Positions 17,393-30,100 of a stretch of DNA of 64,000 nt are shown here, piece after piece (position 1 is the stretch's first letter; each line of letters begins with the position of its first letter). A program made the translations under genes and the position numbers. Source of the DNA: Erysipelotrichaceae bacterium. GTDB taxonomy: Bacteria > Bacillota_I > Bacilli_A > Erysipelotrichales > Erysipelotrichaceae. Location of the stretch: positions 148,564-212,563 of the forward strand of contig JAFWFS010000027.1 of the NCBI GenBank assembly GCA_017515475.1. Reading direction: 5' to 3'. A model generated the notes under the pieces. It saw only the letters and a list, made by a program, of their open reading frames with translations. It was not told the DNA's origin and ran no database searches.

Positions 17393-18613
17393 ATGGCTAA
17401 AAGGCTGGTTACAGATTTAGATGTTGCGGGCAAAAAAGTCATCGTCAGAGTAGACTTTAACGTGCCTCACAAAGGTGATGTGATCACTGATGACAACAGA
17501 GTGGTCGCTGCACTTCCGACGATCAAGTATTTACTGGAAAATAACGCCAAGGTCATTCTGCTTTCCCACCTCGGAAAGGTTGACTATAAGAAGACTGAAG
17601 AAGAGATCGAAGCGGCAAAGAAAAAGAACGACATGGCTATCGTTGCCAAGAAACTGCAGGAGCATCTTCCTGACAGAAAAGTCATCTTCGTCAATGCGAC
17701 AAGAGGTTCTGAACTGGAAGAAGCGATTGCCGGCATGAAGGAAGGCGAAGTCGTACTGATGCAGAATACCAGATACGAGAAAGGCGAATCCAAGAACGAT
17801 GAAGAGCTTGGCAAGTATTGGGCTTCATTGGGCGATCTGTTTGTCGAGGATGCTTTCGGTTCTGTACATAGAGCGCATGCTTCAACAGTCGGCATTCCTA
17901 CGCATCTGCGCAGTGCTGTCGGTTTCCTGGTTGAAAAGGAACTGAAGTTCTTGGGCGATGCCGTCGAGAACCCTGTCAGACCGTTTGTCGGTATCCTGGG
18001 CGGCGCCAAGGTCGCTGATAAGCTGAAAGTCATCAACAATCTTTTGGAAAAATGCGATACGCTGATCATCGGCGGAGGCATGGCTTATACATTCTTGAAG
18101 GCTCAGGGCAAAGAGATCGGTGAATCACTGGTCGATGATGAAAAACTTGACTACTGCAAGGAGATGCTGGAAAAGGCTAAGGATCTGGGCAAGGAACTGC
18201 TGCTCCCTGTCGATACGGTAGTAGCTGACAGTTTCCCTGATCCGATCGATGCTCCGATCGAGACGGAAGTTGTCGATGTCGATGCGATCCCGGCTGACAG
18301 ACAGGGTCTGGATATCGGTCCTAAGACGGCTGAACTGTTTGCGGAAAAGGTCAAGGCAGCCAAGACGGTTGTCTGGAACGGTCCAATGGGCGTATTCGAG
18401 AATCCTGTTCTGGCCAAGGGTACCAATGCGGTTGCCAAGGCTCTTGCCGAAACAGACGGCACGACTATCATCGGCGGCGGCGATTCTGCTGCTGCGATCA
18501 AACAGCTGGGTTATGCCGATAAGGTAAGCCACGTATCTACCGGCGGCGGCGCTTCTCTGGAGTTCCTGGAAGGAAACGGCCTGCCTGGTGTTGATATCAT
18601 TGACGAGAAATAA
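17393..18613 (+). CDS. pgk: Phosphoglycerate kinase
   Basis: 406 residues, slightly longer than average for Pgk but collinear with the family. It converts 1,3-bisphosphoglycerate and ADP to 3-phosphoglycerate and ATP. Motifs: [55 protein letters not shown] and the nucleotide site GGGDSAAA. It opens a pgk-tpiA-eno operon; gap and phosphoglycerate mutase, often found in this cluster in Bacillota, are not in the window. An AGGAGG site precedes the ATG. Confidence 0.98.
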   Translation: MAKRLVTDLDVAGKKVIVRVDFNVPHKGDVITDDNRVVAALPTIKYLLENNAKVILLSHLGKVDYKKTEEEIEAAKKKNDMAIVAKKLQEHLPDRKVIFVNATRGSELEEAIAGMKEGEVVLMQNTRYEKGESKNDEELGKYWASLGDLFVEDAFGSVHRAHASTVGIPTHLRSAVGFLVEKELKFLGDAVENPVRPFVGILGGAKVADKLKVINNLLEKCDTLIIGGGMAYTFLKAQGKEIGESLVDDEKLDYCKEMLEKAKDLGKELLLPVDTVVADSFPDPIDAPIETEVVDVDAIPADRQGLDIGPKTAELFAEKVKAAKTVVWNGPMGVFENPVLAKGTNAVAKALAETDGTTIIGGGDSAAAIKQLGYADKVSHVSTGGGASLEFLEGNGLPGVDIIDEK

Positions 18614-18622
18614 GGAGATACT

Positions 18623-20685
<2,063 letters not shown>

Positions 20686-20705
20686 TCGGGTTATAAAAGT
20701 AAATG

Positions 20706-20731
20706 AAAAGAGAGCTGCTTAGCTCTCTTTT
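20706..20731. terminator. Two-way terminator between eno and rnj
   Basis: AAAAGAGAGCT / AGCTCTCTTTT, GCTT loop, T-rich on both sides. Confidence 0.88.
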
Positions 20732-22470
20732 TTCATGGCATTGACATGATTCAGTATGACGGGTATGACGATCGGGTTACGGTTCGTCTTTTCGTACAGG
20801 AACGGTTCCAGCGTGTTCCGGATGCAGTTCTTCAGATCGCCGAAAGTCACTTTCTGTTTCATGGCGTTTCTTAATGCGTCATAGACCAGCGTCTCTGCTT
20901 CCTTGATCAGCGTCTGCGATTCTTTCAGATAGACGAAACCGCGTGAAACAATGCCCGGTCTGCACAGGATCTTGTTGGATCTGGAGTCGATACACACTAC
21001 TACCGCGACCATTCCGTTATCCGCAAGGATCTTACGGTCTTTCAGTACAGATGTAGAGAGACCCGAAATGTCGTTGCCGTCGACGTAGATGGCATCGGTC
21101 TGGATCCTGGTATTGGAACGGTAGACCTCGCCTTCGTGCAGAACCAGCGCGTCGCCGTTGGCGCAGATGAAACAGTTCTCTTTCGGAACGCCTGTCTCGA
21201 TCGCCGAATCGGCGTGCAGTTTCAGCATCTTGTATTCACCATGCATCGGCATGAAATACTTCGGCTTGATCAGCTGCAGCATCAGTTTCTGCTCTTCCTT
21301 GGAAGCGTGTCCGGTTGTGTGTAAAGAGGAAAGGGCGGAGTTTTCCAGAACCCGGGCGCCGTTGCGCATCAGCTGGTTGACGATACCGCCGATGTTCAAG
21401 GCATTGCCCGGAATGGCACTGGATGAGAATACCACCGTATCGCCAGGGATGATTCTGACATATTTGTGGGAACCGTTGGCAATTCTGCTTAAAGCCGCCA
21501 GGGCTTCGCCCTGTGAACCTGTACAGACGATGCAGAGCTTTTCCGGTGCATACTGATTTACAAGCTCCGGTGAAAGGAAAGTATCTTCCGGAACATCGAT
21601 GGTCTTCATCTGCATTCCTATTTCGACGACATTTTCCATGGAACGTCCGAATACGACGACTTTTCTTCCGCAGTTCTTTGCCGCCTTGATGATCTGAGCC
21701 AGACGGTTGACGTTGGAAGCGAATGTCGAGATCAGGATTCTTCCGGTCGTTTTCTTCATGATGTCGTTGATGGCGGAAGCGACTTGTTTCTCGGAAATGG
21801 AGAAACCTTCGACTTCTGCATTGGTTGAGTCAGACATCAGCAGAGTAACGCCGGCAGCGCCGATATAGGCCATCTTCTGGTAATCGGAATTCTGTCCGAC
21901 AGGAGTCAGGTCGAACTTGAAGTCTCCCGTTTCCACGACTCTTCCGTTCGGGGTATTGATCAGAACGCCTAGAGAGTCAGGAATCGAGTGAACGGTATTA
22001 AAGAATCCGACACGGAAATGATCCGTCTGGATGGAAGAGTCTTCATTGATCTCAATGACTTCCGTTGAAGCCAGCCTTCTTCTTTCCTGCAGTTTCTTCT
22101 CTATCAAAGCTTTTGCGAATCTCGGTGCATAGATCTTCTTTACCGGGCAGGCAAGCAGAAAAAACGGAATGCCGCCGATGTGGTCCTCATGACCGTGTGT
22201 AATGATCAGCGCCTTGACCTTGTCCTTGTTTTTGATCAAATGTGTATAGTCGGGAATCACATAGTCGACGCCTAGCAGTTCATCATCAGGAAACTTGACG
22301 CCTGCATCGATGACGATGATTTCGTCGTCATGTTCGAAGCAGTACATGTTTTTTCCGACTTCTCCCAGTCCTCCCAAGGCATAAACCAGTGTATCCTTTT
22401 GCGGATCATAGTTCCTGCCGCTGTATCCGAAAGAAGGACTGTTTTCTTTTGGGTTATTAATCTTCTTCAT
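20719..22470 (-). CDS. rnj: Ribonuclease J
   Basis: 583 residues; metallo-beta-lactamase plus beta-CASP ribonuclease that acts as 5'-3' exonuclease and endonuclease in mRNA decay. Metal ligands are in THGHEDHIGG; DAGVKFPDDELLGVD, SDSTNAEVEGFS, CTGSQGEALAALSR and TTGHASKEEQK (beta-CASP motif) are conserved. The start has GGAGGACAG just upstream. Only one RNase J gene is seen here; Bacillus has J1 and J2 and I cannot tell which this matches. The related def gene lies 20 bases upstream on the same strand. Confidence 0.95.
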   Translation of the reverse strand: MKKINNPKENSPSFGYSGRNYDPQKDTLVYALGGLGEVGKNMYCFEHDDEIIVIDAGVKFPDDELLGVDYVIPDYTHLIKNKDKVKALIITHGHEDHIGGIPFFLLACPVKKIYAPRFAKALIEKKLQERRRLASTEVIEINEDSSIQTDHFRVGFFNTVHSIPDSLGVLINTPNGRVVETGDFKFDLTPVGQNSDYQKMAYIGAAGVTLLMSDSTNAEVEGFSISEKQVASAINDIMKKTTGRILISTFASNVNRLAQIIKAAKNCGRKVVVFGRSMENVVEIGMQMKTIDVPEDTFLSPELVNQYAPEKLCIVCTGSQGEALAALSRIANGSHKYVRIIPGDTVVFSSSAIPGNALNIGGIVNQLMRNGARVLENSALSSLHTTGHASKEEQKLMLQLIKPKYFMPMHGEYKMLKLHADSAIETGVPKENCFICANGDALVLHEGEVYRSNTRIQTDAIYVDGNDISGLSTSVLKDRKILADNGMVAVVVCIDSRSNKILCRPGIVSRGFVYLKESQTLIKEAETLVYDALRNAMKQKVTFGDLKNCIRNTLEPFLYEKTNRNPIVIPVILNHVNAMKKES

Positions 22471-22491
22471 CTGTCCTCCATATAGTTGTGT

Positions 22492-23052
22492 TTATTCAAT
22501 GACTAGTGCATTCGGGTCTTTGTAGAAAGGATTTGCCTTGTTGATGCGGTCATAGAAAAGGATTCCTTTAAAATGATCCAGTTCATGCTGAAGAACGACA
22601 GCCAGATAGCCCTGTGCCTTGATTTCAATCTGTTTATCCTGCAGGGCATCGTAGGCTCTGACTTTTACTCTGGCGGAGCGGTAGACGTATCCTTCGTGAT
22701 TCTCTGCCACGGAAAGACATCCTTCTCCGGATTCCAGATAGGTTTTTTCAACGGAATTGGAAACGATTTTCGGATTAACCAGAGCGTATTCATATACTTT
22801 GTTTCCTTTATCATCTTTCAGAATGATGGCCGTCATTTTCTTTGGAATGCCGATCTGTATCGCACTGATTCCGACAGCCGGCCTGAGGTTTTCCTTCTCG
22901 GCGATCTCCTCGACTGTAGAGTCGTCCACGTATTTCAGCATCTGCAAAAGGGTCTCTTTGTCTTCTTGAGACAGCGGCAAAGAAACATCTGCAGATTTCT
23001 CTCGGATCAGAGAATTGTCATCCTTGATTATAGTATCGTTATTAATCAGCAT
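22492..23052 (-). CDS. def: Peptide deformylase
   Basis: 186 residues from the ATG at 23052. The three deformylase motifs are visible: GISAIQIG, EGCLSV (metal Cys) and QHELDH (metal His residues and catalytic Glu). It removes the formyl group from new proteins. An in-frame upstream ATG at 23073 falls before a TATAAT box (23059-23064) that lies exactly six bases ahead of the 23052 start; with no Shine-Dalgarno this start suggests a leaderless mRNA. It is divergent from the SEDS gene with only 39 bases between them. Confidence 0.94.
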   Translation of the reverse strand: MLINNDTIIKDDNSLIREKSADVSLPLSQEDKETLLQMLKYVDDSTVEEIAEKENLRPAVGISAIQIGIPKKMTAIILKDDKGNKVYEYALVNPKIVSNSVEKTYLESGEGCLSVAENHEGYVYRSARVKVRAYDALQDKQIEIKAQGYLAVVLQHELDHFKGILFYDRINKANPFYKDPNALVIE

Positions 23053-23058
23053 AACAAT

Positions 23059-23064
23059 ATTATA
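23059..23064 (-). promoter_or_regulatory. -10 box of leaderless def
   Basis: TATAAT, then ATTGTT, then the ATG at 23052; six-base gap. No good -35. Confidence 0.62.
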
Positions 23065-23079
23065 ATACCACAATTATGC

Positions 23080-23085
23080 TAAAAT
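23080..23085 (+). promoter_or_regulatory. -10 box of leaderless SEDS gene
   Basis: Extended -10 (TGC before TAAAAT), then GGGTTT and the GTG start at 23092; six-base gap. Confidence 0.6.
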
Positions 23086-23091
23086 GGGTTT

Positions 23092-24282
23092 GTGCAAAAG
23101 AAAATCAGATTTTTACTTGGCGATATCAGAATATCGATAGCGGTAGCGATCTTGACGGTTTTCGGTTTTCTGATGATCGCATCCGCCGAGATGGGCAATT
23201 CCGCCGGAGATACCACTTATCTGACTTCCATCATGATCAAACAGGCCGTATTTACAGCGGTCGGTCTGGCAGCCTATTTTATACTGATGCATTTCCCGTA
23301 CAGACGTTTTTCCGTCTATGTATACTGGTTCGGATACGGAGTGATCCTGATTGCTTTACTGGCCTGCCGTCTGTTCGGCGGAAGGAACGGAGCCTACGGA
23401 TGGATCGATATCACTCAGAGCATTACAATACAGCCTTCAGAATTTGCGAAGATCTTCATGATCGTTTTTGCTGCCAGGATCTTAAGCAAGAACCGTCAGG
23501 AAGAGAATCTTAACGAACTGAAAAGATACGGGATAGCGGCTGCTGTCTATTTTGTCGTTATTGCGTTTTATCAGCACGACTTCGGTTCTGCAGTCGTCCT
23601 GTTTGTGATCTGCTATTGCGTCACTCTGGTCCCGGGCTATAAGCAGCTGCATCTTTGTCAGCTCATCATGACCGGACTGATTCTGGCGGCCGTGGCTGCG
23701 GCTTTGCTGGTGATGAGCGAGCCGGTAACGGAACTGCTGAAGAAACACGCCGGCAACTACATGATCGGACGTTTTCTGGCTGCTGCCGATCCGTTTCTGT
23801 ATCAGTACGACAACGGCTATCATCTGATCATGTCTCTGGTCAGTTTCGCCAACGGCGGCTGGTTCGGACTGGGGTACGGCAATTCCATCCACAAATACAT
23901 GAATTTCCCGAACCCGTCCAACGACTTCATTCTTCCGGTCATCGTCGAGGAACTTGGAACGGCAGGTTTCATCGGTTTTATACTGGTATACGGGCTTCTG
24001 ATGTATCCGATCATAGCGGGATCGCTCAGAAGCAGGGATACTTTCAGCAGAATCGTTCTGCTGGGCATCTCGGTGTATTTCATCATGCATTTTATACTGA
24101 ACGTGGGAGGTGTCAGCGGACTGATTCCTTTGACCGGCGTTCCGATCCTTCTGATCAGTTCAGGCGGATCTTCGCTGGTGGCAGCCCTGGCTTCCTTAGG
24201 CATTGCCCAGAATGAACTGGAAAGATCGAAAGGTAATCAGGATGAGGATAATCGCAGGAAAGTACAAACGGACGCCGCTTAA
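23092..24282 (+). CDS. FtsW/RodA/SpoVE-family peptidoglycan polymerase
   Basis: 396 residues with about ten membrane helices. The SEDS signature is GWIDITQSITIQPSEFAKIF, and later NPSNDFILPVIVEELG and GLIPLTGVPILLISSGGSS are typical. SEDS proteins polymerise lipid II into glycan strands with a partner class B penicillin-binding protein. Whether this one serves division (FtsW) or elongation (RodA) cannot be decided from sequence alone; the rsmD-coaD neighbours recall the region near ftsW in Bacillus. Start is a GTG with no Shine-Dalgarno, six bases after an extended -10 box. The 3' end overlaps rsmD by 41 bp. Confidence 0.93.
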   Translation: MQKKIRFLLGDIRISIAVAILTVFGFLMIASAEMGNSAGDTTYLTSIMIKQAVFTAVGLAAYFILMHFPYRRFSVYVYWFGYGVILIALLACRLFGGRNGAYGWIDITQSITIQPSEFAKIFMIVFAARILSKNRQEENLNELKRYGIAAAVYFVVIAFYQHDFGSAVVLFVICYCVTLVPGYKQLHLCQLIMTGLILAAVAAALLVMSEPVTELLKKHAGNYMIGRFLAAADPFLYQYDNGYHLIMSLVSFANGGWFGLGYGNSIHKYMNFPNPSNDFILPVIVEELGTAGFIGFILVYGLLMYPIIAGSLRSRDTFSRIVLLGISVYFIMHFILNVGGVSGLIPLTGVPILLISSGGSSLVAALASLGIAQNELERSKGNQDEDNRRKVQTDAA

Positions 24283-24793
24283 CACCCTGGAAGGCGATGA
24301 CATCACCAGACCTACCAAGGACATGGTAAGGGAAGCGCTGTTTTCCAGCATCATGATCTATTCGGATACTTCTTTTCTGGATCTTTTTGCCGGCTCGGGA
24401 GCGATCGGTCTGGAAGCCTTGTCCAGAGGCGCTGAAGAAGTCGTATTCAACGACATCAACAGGGAAGCGGTAAAAGTCATCGGCAGCAATCTTGCAAAAG
24501 TGAGAGAAAACCGGCAGGTCATGAACCTGGACTACAAGGACTGCATCAGAAATCTGGAAGGGCGGACTTTCGATTTCATCTATTGCGATCCTCCGTATGA
24601 TTTTAAGGAATATGGAAATATCTTCACCTATGTTGAGCAGTATAGGCTCTTGAATGAAAAAGGTATAATAATAGTGGAAGTCAGAAAGAACACGGATCTG
24701 GAAGAAACATATCCCGGTTTTGTGAAGTATAAAGAAAAAAGATACGGCATCAGCAAGCTGCTGTACTATCGAAAGGAAAAGAACAATGATTAA
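24242..24793 (+). CDS. rsmD: 16S rRNA (guanine966-N2)-methyltransferase
   Basis: 183 residues from the ATG at 24242, giving the family N-terminus MRIIAGKYKRTPL; an in-frame ATG at 24203 would add 13 residues not typical of RsmD. SAM-binding LDLFAGSGAIGLEALSRGA and the catalytic DPPYDF are clear. The first 41 bases lie inside the upstream SEDS gene and the end overlaps coaD by 8 bp, so all three form one operon. The rsmD-coaD pairing is common in Bacillota. Confidence 0.94.
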   Translation: MRIIAGKYKRTPLNTLEGDDITRPTKDMVREALFSSIMIYSDTSFLDLFAGSGAIGLEALSRGAEEVVFNDINREAVKVIGSNLAKVRENRQVMNLDYKDCIRNLEGRTFDFIYCDPPYDFKEYGNIFTYVEQYRLLNEKGIIIVEVRKNTDLEETYPGFVKYKEKRYGISKLLYYRKEKNND

Positions 24794-25265
24794 AGCGATC
24801 TATCCCGGAACATTCGACCCGATCACGGTCGGACATCTAGACGTTATCAAAAGAGCCGCGGGCATTTATGACCATCTGGTCATCGCGGTCATGGAGAACC
24901 GGAACAAGAAGTGTACGTTCTCGAAGGAAGAAAGAAAGGAACTGATCGAGAAGTGCGTTGCCGATCTGGATAATGTCACGGTCGTCATCGGCGAAGGTCT
25001 GACGGTAAACCTGGCCAGAGAACTGGACTGCAGAATCATCGTCCGAGGCATCAGAGCCGTATCGGACTACGAGTCGGAACTCGCTCTGGCTACCGCCAAC
25101 ATGCAGCTGAACGGAAACATCGAAACAGTCTTCATGGTTGCCAAGCCGGAGCTTTCCTTCCTGTCATCCTCGATCGCAAAGGAGATCGCCTCCTTCAAGG
25201 GGGATATTACTTCCTATATTCCCGAAGCCATCATCAAGGAAGTATCGGAAAAACTCTACCAATAG
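24786..25265 (+). CDS. coaD: Phosphopantetheine adenylyltransferase
   Basis: 159 residues. The nucleotidyltransferase motifs YPGTFDPITVGHLDVI and FLSSSIAKEI are intact, as is VRGIRAVSDYESELALA. The enzyme makes dephospho-CoA from 4'-phosphopantetheine and ATP. Overlaps rsmD and is followed by a hairpin terminator. Confidence 0.97.
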   Translation: MIKAIYPGTFDPITVGHLDVIKRAAGIYDHLVIAVMENRNKKCTFSKEERKELIEKCVADLDNVTVVIGEGLTVNLARELDCRIIVRGIRAVSDYESELALATANMQLNGNIETVFMVAKPELSFLSSSIAKEIASFKGDITSYIPEAIIKEVSEKLYQ

Positions 25266-25281
25266 CCTCAAAGGCTATTTT
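25261..25281 (+). terminator. Terminator after coaD
   Basis: AATAGCCT / AGGCTATTTTT stem overlapping the coaD stop. Confidence 0.8.
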
Positions 25282-25344
25282 TAATTGGAAGTGTCAGAGA
25301 TATCTATCCGGGCATATAAATAGATGTTTTTCTATTTCACAGGA

Positions 25345-25371
25345 TTAGCACTTTCCTGTTGACAGTGCTAG
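25345..25371. promoter_or_regulatory. CIRCE operator 1 (HrcA)
   Basis: TTAGCACTT, nine bases, CAGTGCTAG: a CIRCE element with two changes from the usual TTAGCACTC-N9-GAGTGCTAA. It covers the -35 (TTGACA at 25359-25364) of the hrcA promoter. Confidence 0.85.
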
Positions 25372-25387
25372 AGATAAGGTGTATATT
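25359..25387 (+). promoter_or_regulatory. SigA-type promoter of the hrcA operon
   Basis: TTGACA at 25359-25364, 17-base spacer, TATATT at 25382-25387. Confidence 0.85.
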
Positions 25388-25412
25388 AGCAGTAGATAGT
25401 TTAGAGTGCTAA
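25386..25412. promoter_or_regulatory. CIRCE operator 2 (HrcA)
   Basis: TTAGCAGTA, nine bases, GAGTGCTAA. The left half is degenerate and the right half perfect. It starts at the -10 box and runs into the AAGGAGG ribosome-binding site of hrcA. Confidence 0.75.
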
Positions 25413-25425
25413 AGGAGGTGGTCGG

Positions 25426-26448
25426 ATGGCATTGACACAGAGAATGGTAGATATCTTAAGAGCTATCGTCGATGAATTTGTATCAACGGCCGAACCTGTC
25501 GGTTCTAAGACACTGGTCGACAAGTATGATCTGCCTTATTCCAGTGCGACGATCCGTAACGACATGGCCGCTCTGGAATCAATGGGTTATCTGGAAAAAC
25601 CGCATACTTCCGCCGGCCGTATTCCTTCCAACAAGGGTTATCAGTATTACTGTGAACACCTGCTGAAAAAGGATATGGACGATGAAGTAAAATATGCGTT
25701 GTCGAGCATCTTTGACCGCCGTTCCGCCAATATCGAGGATGCGATCAAGGAATCCTGCAGAATCGTATCGGAAATGACAAAACTCGCTTCCGGAATGCTG
25801 GGACCTGATGCCAAGAATCAGACTCTGGAACATATCAAGGTCTTCCAGATCGATCCGAAAACGGCTGTCTGCGTCTTCATCAGCAATACCGGTCATACCG
25901 AAAACAAGACGTTCAACTTCCAGGATGAAGTCCCGATCGAAGACATTCAGACCTGTACCGATATCCTCAACGACAGATTGAAAGGAACGCCGATTCAGGA
26001 TCTGCCGGAAAAACTGGAATCCCTGAAGCCGATCCTGACCAAGTCTGTGCAGCGCTTCGAGATGCTGTACAATGCCTTTGCGGGCGCTTTCGTCAAGTTC
26101 GCTTCCGAAACGCTGTATTTCGACGGCACGACCAACATGATGTATCAGCCGGAATATGCGGATGTCGAGAAACTGAAAGAGCTGACGAAGTTCTTCGACG
26201 ATTCCAGACTCTTCAGAAGTCTGGTCGATAAGCAGACCGGAAAAAACGACGTGGTAGCGATTACCCCGAAAGGTACGGAACTGGTATGGAAAGACGACAT
26301 TGCGATCGTCTCCAGCGAGATCCGTCTCTCCGACAATCCGGATGAAAATGCCAGACTGATGGTGGTGGGACCAAGAAGGATGGAGTACAGCAGGGTAGTG
26401 AATCTTCTGGATTTCATCTGTAAGGAAATCGAAGACATGTTCCACTAG
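25426..26448 (+). CDS. hrcA: Heat-inducible transcription repressor HrcA
   Basis: 340 residues. An N-terminal winged helix (MALTQRMVDILRAIVDEFVS ... YDLPYSSATIRNDMAALE) binds CIRCE DNA and is followed by the HrcA dimer/GAF-like core. In Bacillota HrcA represses dnaK and groE operons and needs GroEL for activity. AAGGAGG at 25412-25418 sets the start. Two CIRCE elements in its own promoter and one before clpB imply autoregulation and control of the whole cluster. Confidence 0.97.
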   Translation: MALTQRMVDILRAIVDEFVSTAEPVGSKTLVDKYDLPYSSATIRNDMAALESMGYLEKPHTSAGRIPSNKGYQYYCEHLLKKDMDDEVKYALSSIFDRRSANIEDAIKESCRIVSEMTKLASGMLGPDAKNQTLEHIKVFQIDPKTAVCVFISNTGHTENKTFNFQDEVPIEDIQTCTDILNDRLKGTPIQDLPEKLESLKPILTKSVQRFEMLYNAFAGAFVKFASETLYFDGTTNMMYQPEYADVEKLKELTKFFDDSRLFRSLVDKQTGKNDVVAITPKGTELVWKDDIAIVSSEIRLSDNPDENARLMVVGPRRMEYSRVVNLLDFICKEIEDMFH

Positions 26449-26459
26449 AAAGGAAGATC

Positions 26460-27017
26460 ATGGCAAAGAAAAATAAAGAAAAAGAAAAAGAGATAAAGCA
26501 GGAGATCCCGGAAACGGAAGAAACCGTTGAAGAGGAAGAGATCGAAGAAACCGTGGAAGATCTCAACGCAGAATCGGAAACGGAACTGCTGAAGAAAGAA
26601 ATAGACAGGCTGAAGAACGACTACGCCAGAGCCTATGCCGATACGGAGAATCTAAAGAAAAGGCTGATGGCAGAAGCGGAACAGACCAGAAAATACAGGA
26701 TACAGAGTTTTGCGAAGGAGATCCTCCCGGTTATCGACAATCTGGAAAGAGCCCTGAAAACGGAAGTAGCCGAAAGCGACGAAGGCTTCAAGAAAGGTAT
26801 CGAGATGACCTATCATCAGCTGATTGCCGCTTTAAAGAATGAAGGTGTAGAAGAGATCGACTGTCTGAACAAACCGTTTGATGCGAATCTCGCACAGGCC
26901 ATCATGCAGGAAAAGAAAGAAGATACGGAAGCAGGCACTGTGATTGAGATCCTTCAGAAGGGATATAAATTGAAAGATCGTATATTAAGACCGGCAATGG
27001 TCAAGGTAAGTGAATAA
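26460..27017 (+). CDS. grpE: Nucleotide exchange factor GrpE
   Basis: 185 residues. A Lys/Glu-rich N-terminal 45 residues precede a long coiled coil and the beta-domain with conserved VIDNLERAL and LKDRILRPAMVKVS. GrpE releases ADP from DnaK. It lies 11 bases after hrcA and 13 before dnaK. Confidence 0.97.
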   Translation: MAKKNKEKEKEIKQEIPETEETVEEEEIEETVEDLNAESETELLKKEIDRLKNDYARAYADTENLKKRLMAEAEQTRKYRIQSFAKEILPVIDNLERALKTEVAESDEGFKKGIEMTYHQLIAALKNEGVEEIDCLNKPFDANLAQAIMQEKKEDTEAGTVIEILQKGYKLKDRILRPAMVKVSE

Positions 27018-27027
27018 GGAGGATTGA

Positions 27028-28857
<1,830 letters not shown>

Positions 28858-28895
28858 TCAGCAACAGAAAACATTTAACTTAGAAAGGGGGTATT

Positions 28896-30029
28896 ATGGC
28901 CGACAAACGCGATTATTATGAGGTTTTAGGCTTATCTAAGAACGCCAGTGCGGATGATATTAAAAAAGCCTACCGTAAGTTGGCAAAACAGTATCACCCT
29001 GATGTGAATAAATCACCGGATGCCGAAACGAAATTCAAGGAAATAAACGAAGCCTACGAAGTCCTGTCAGATCCGCAGAAGAAAGCTACCTATGACCAGT
29101 TCGGTCATGCCGGCATGGACGGATTCTCCCAGGGCTTCTCCGGAGGCTTTGGCGGCATGAACATGGATGATCTTGGCGACATCTTCTCAAGCTTCATGGG
29201 AGGCATGGGATCGGGATTCTCCGGATTCAACTTCGGCGGAAGCAGTTCCAGAAGAACAGGCCCGATGAAGGGCGAGAACCGTTACATGTCCATGGACATC
29301 GATTTCCTGGATGCCGTACACGGTGTCGACAAGCTGGTCAATATTTCCGTTGATAAGAAGTGCGAATATTGCGACGGAACCGGCGCTGCCAGCAGATCCG
29401 ACATCGAGATCTGCCCGACCTGCAGAGGTTCAGGCAGAGTCATGAGACAGTCCAGAACTCCGTTCGGCGTCATACAGCAGCAGACTGTCTGTCCGGATTG
29501 CAAGGGCACAGGCAAGCATATCAAGAAGATCTGTCCGCATTGCGGAGGCAACGGCTACAATACCGTAAAGGACCAGGTTGAAGTAACGATCCCGGCAGGT
29601 ATCAGTTCCGGTCAGCAGGTCAGACTTTCCGGCTATGGGGAAAGAGGAAGCAACGGCGGACCGAACGGCGATCTCTACATCGAGATCCGCGTCAGACCGC
29701 ACAAGTATTTCCGCAGGGAAGGAAACAACATCCACATTACTGTTCCGGTTTCAGCCGTCGATGCGACCCTTGGAACGACGGTAGATGTTCCGACGGCACA
29801 TGGCGATGTGGAACTGACCATACCGGCAGGAACCCAGCCTGGCCAGCAGCTTCGCCTTAGAGGATACGGAATCAAGGATCTCCGCAGCAATGCCATGGGG
29901 GATCAGATCGTCGAGATACAGGTAGAGATTCCGAAGAAACTCAGCAGAGAAGAAAGAGAACTCTATGAAACGCTGGCGAAACGTAAGAAAGAGTCCGTAT
30001 TCGAGAGATTTAAGAAAAACTTTAAGTAG
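28896..30029 (+). CDS. dnaJ: Chaperone DnaJ (Hsp40)
   Basis: 377 residues. The J domain has YHPDVN (HPD at residues 34-36), then a Gly/Phe-rich stretch rich in Met, then four zinc-finger repeats ([32 protein letters not shown]) and the two C-terminal substrate domains. It delivers clients to DnaK and stimulates its ATPase. AAAGGGGG precedes the start. Confidence 0.98.
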   Translation: MADKRDYYEVLGLSKNASADDIKKAYRKLAKQYHPDVNKSPDAETKFKEINEAYEVLSDPQKKATYDQFGHAGMDGFSQGFSGGFGGMNMDDLGDIFSSFMGGMGSGFSGFNFGGSSSRRTGPMKGENRYMSMDIDFLDAVHGVDKLVNISVDKKCEYCDGTGAASRSDIEICPTCRGSGRVMRQSRTPFGVIQQQTVCPDCKGTGKHIKKICPHCGGNGYNTVKDQVEVTIPAGISSGQQVRLSGYGERGSNGGPNGDLYIEIRVRPHKYFRREGNNIHITVPVSAVDATLGTTVDVPTAHGDVELTIPAGTQPGQQLRLRGYGIKDLRSNAMGDQIVEIQVEIPKKLSREERELYETLAKRKKESVFERFKKNFK

Positions 30030-30047
30030 GATTCATTCCTACTTAAA
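30021..30047. terminator. Hairpin after dnaJ, possibly a weak terminator
   Basis: TTTAAGTAGG / CCTACTTAAA stem spanning the dnaJ stop; no long T run follows, so termination may be partial. Confidence 0.5.
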
Positions 30048-30060
30048 ATATGCAATTTCG

Positions 30061-30087
30061 TTAGCACTCATAATCAAAAAGTGCTAA
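30061..30087. promoter_or_regulatory. CIRCE operator 3, before clpB
   Basis: TTAGCACTC, nine bases, AAGTGCTAA: one change from consensus. A TAAAAT at 30044-30049 could be the -10. Places clpB under HrcA. Confidence 0.88.
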
Positions 30088-30100
30088 AGGAGGTAAGAAG

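Noticed and set aside
25579..26445. 288-codon frame opposite hrcA
   Set aside because: Shadow of hrcA; composition typical of antisense translation.
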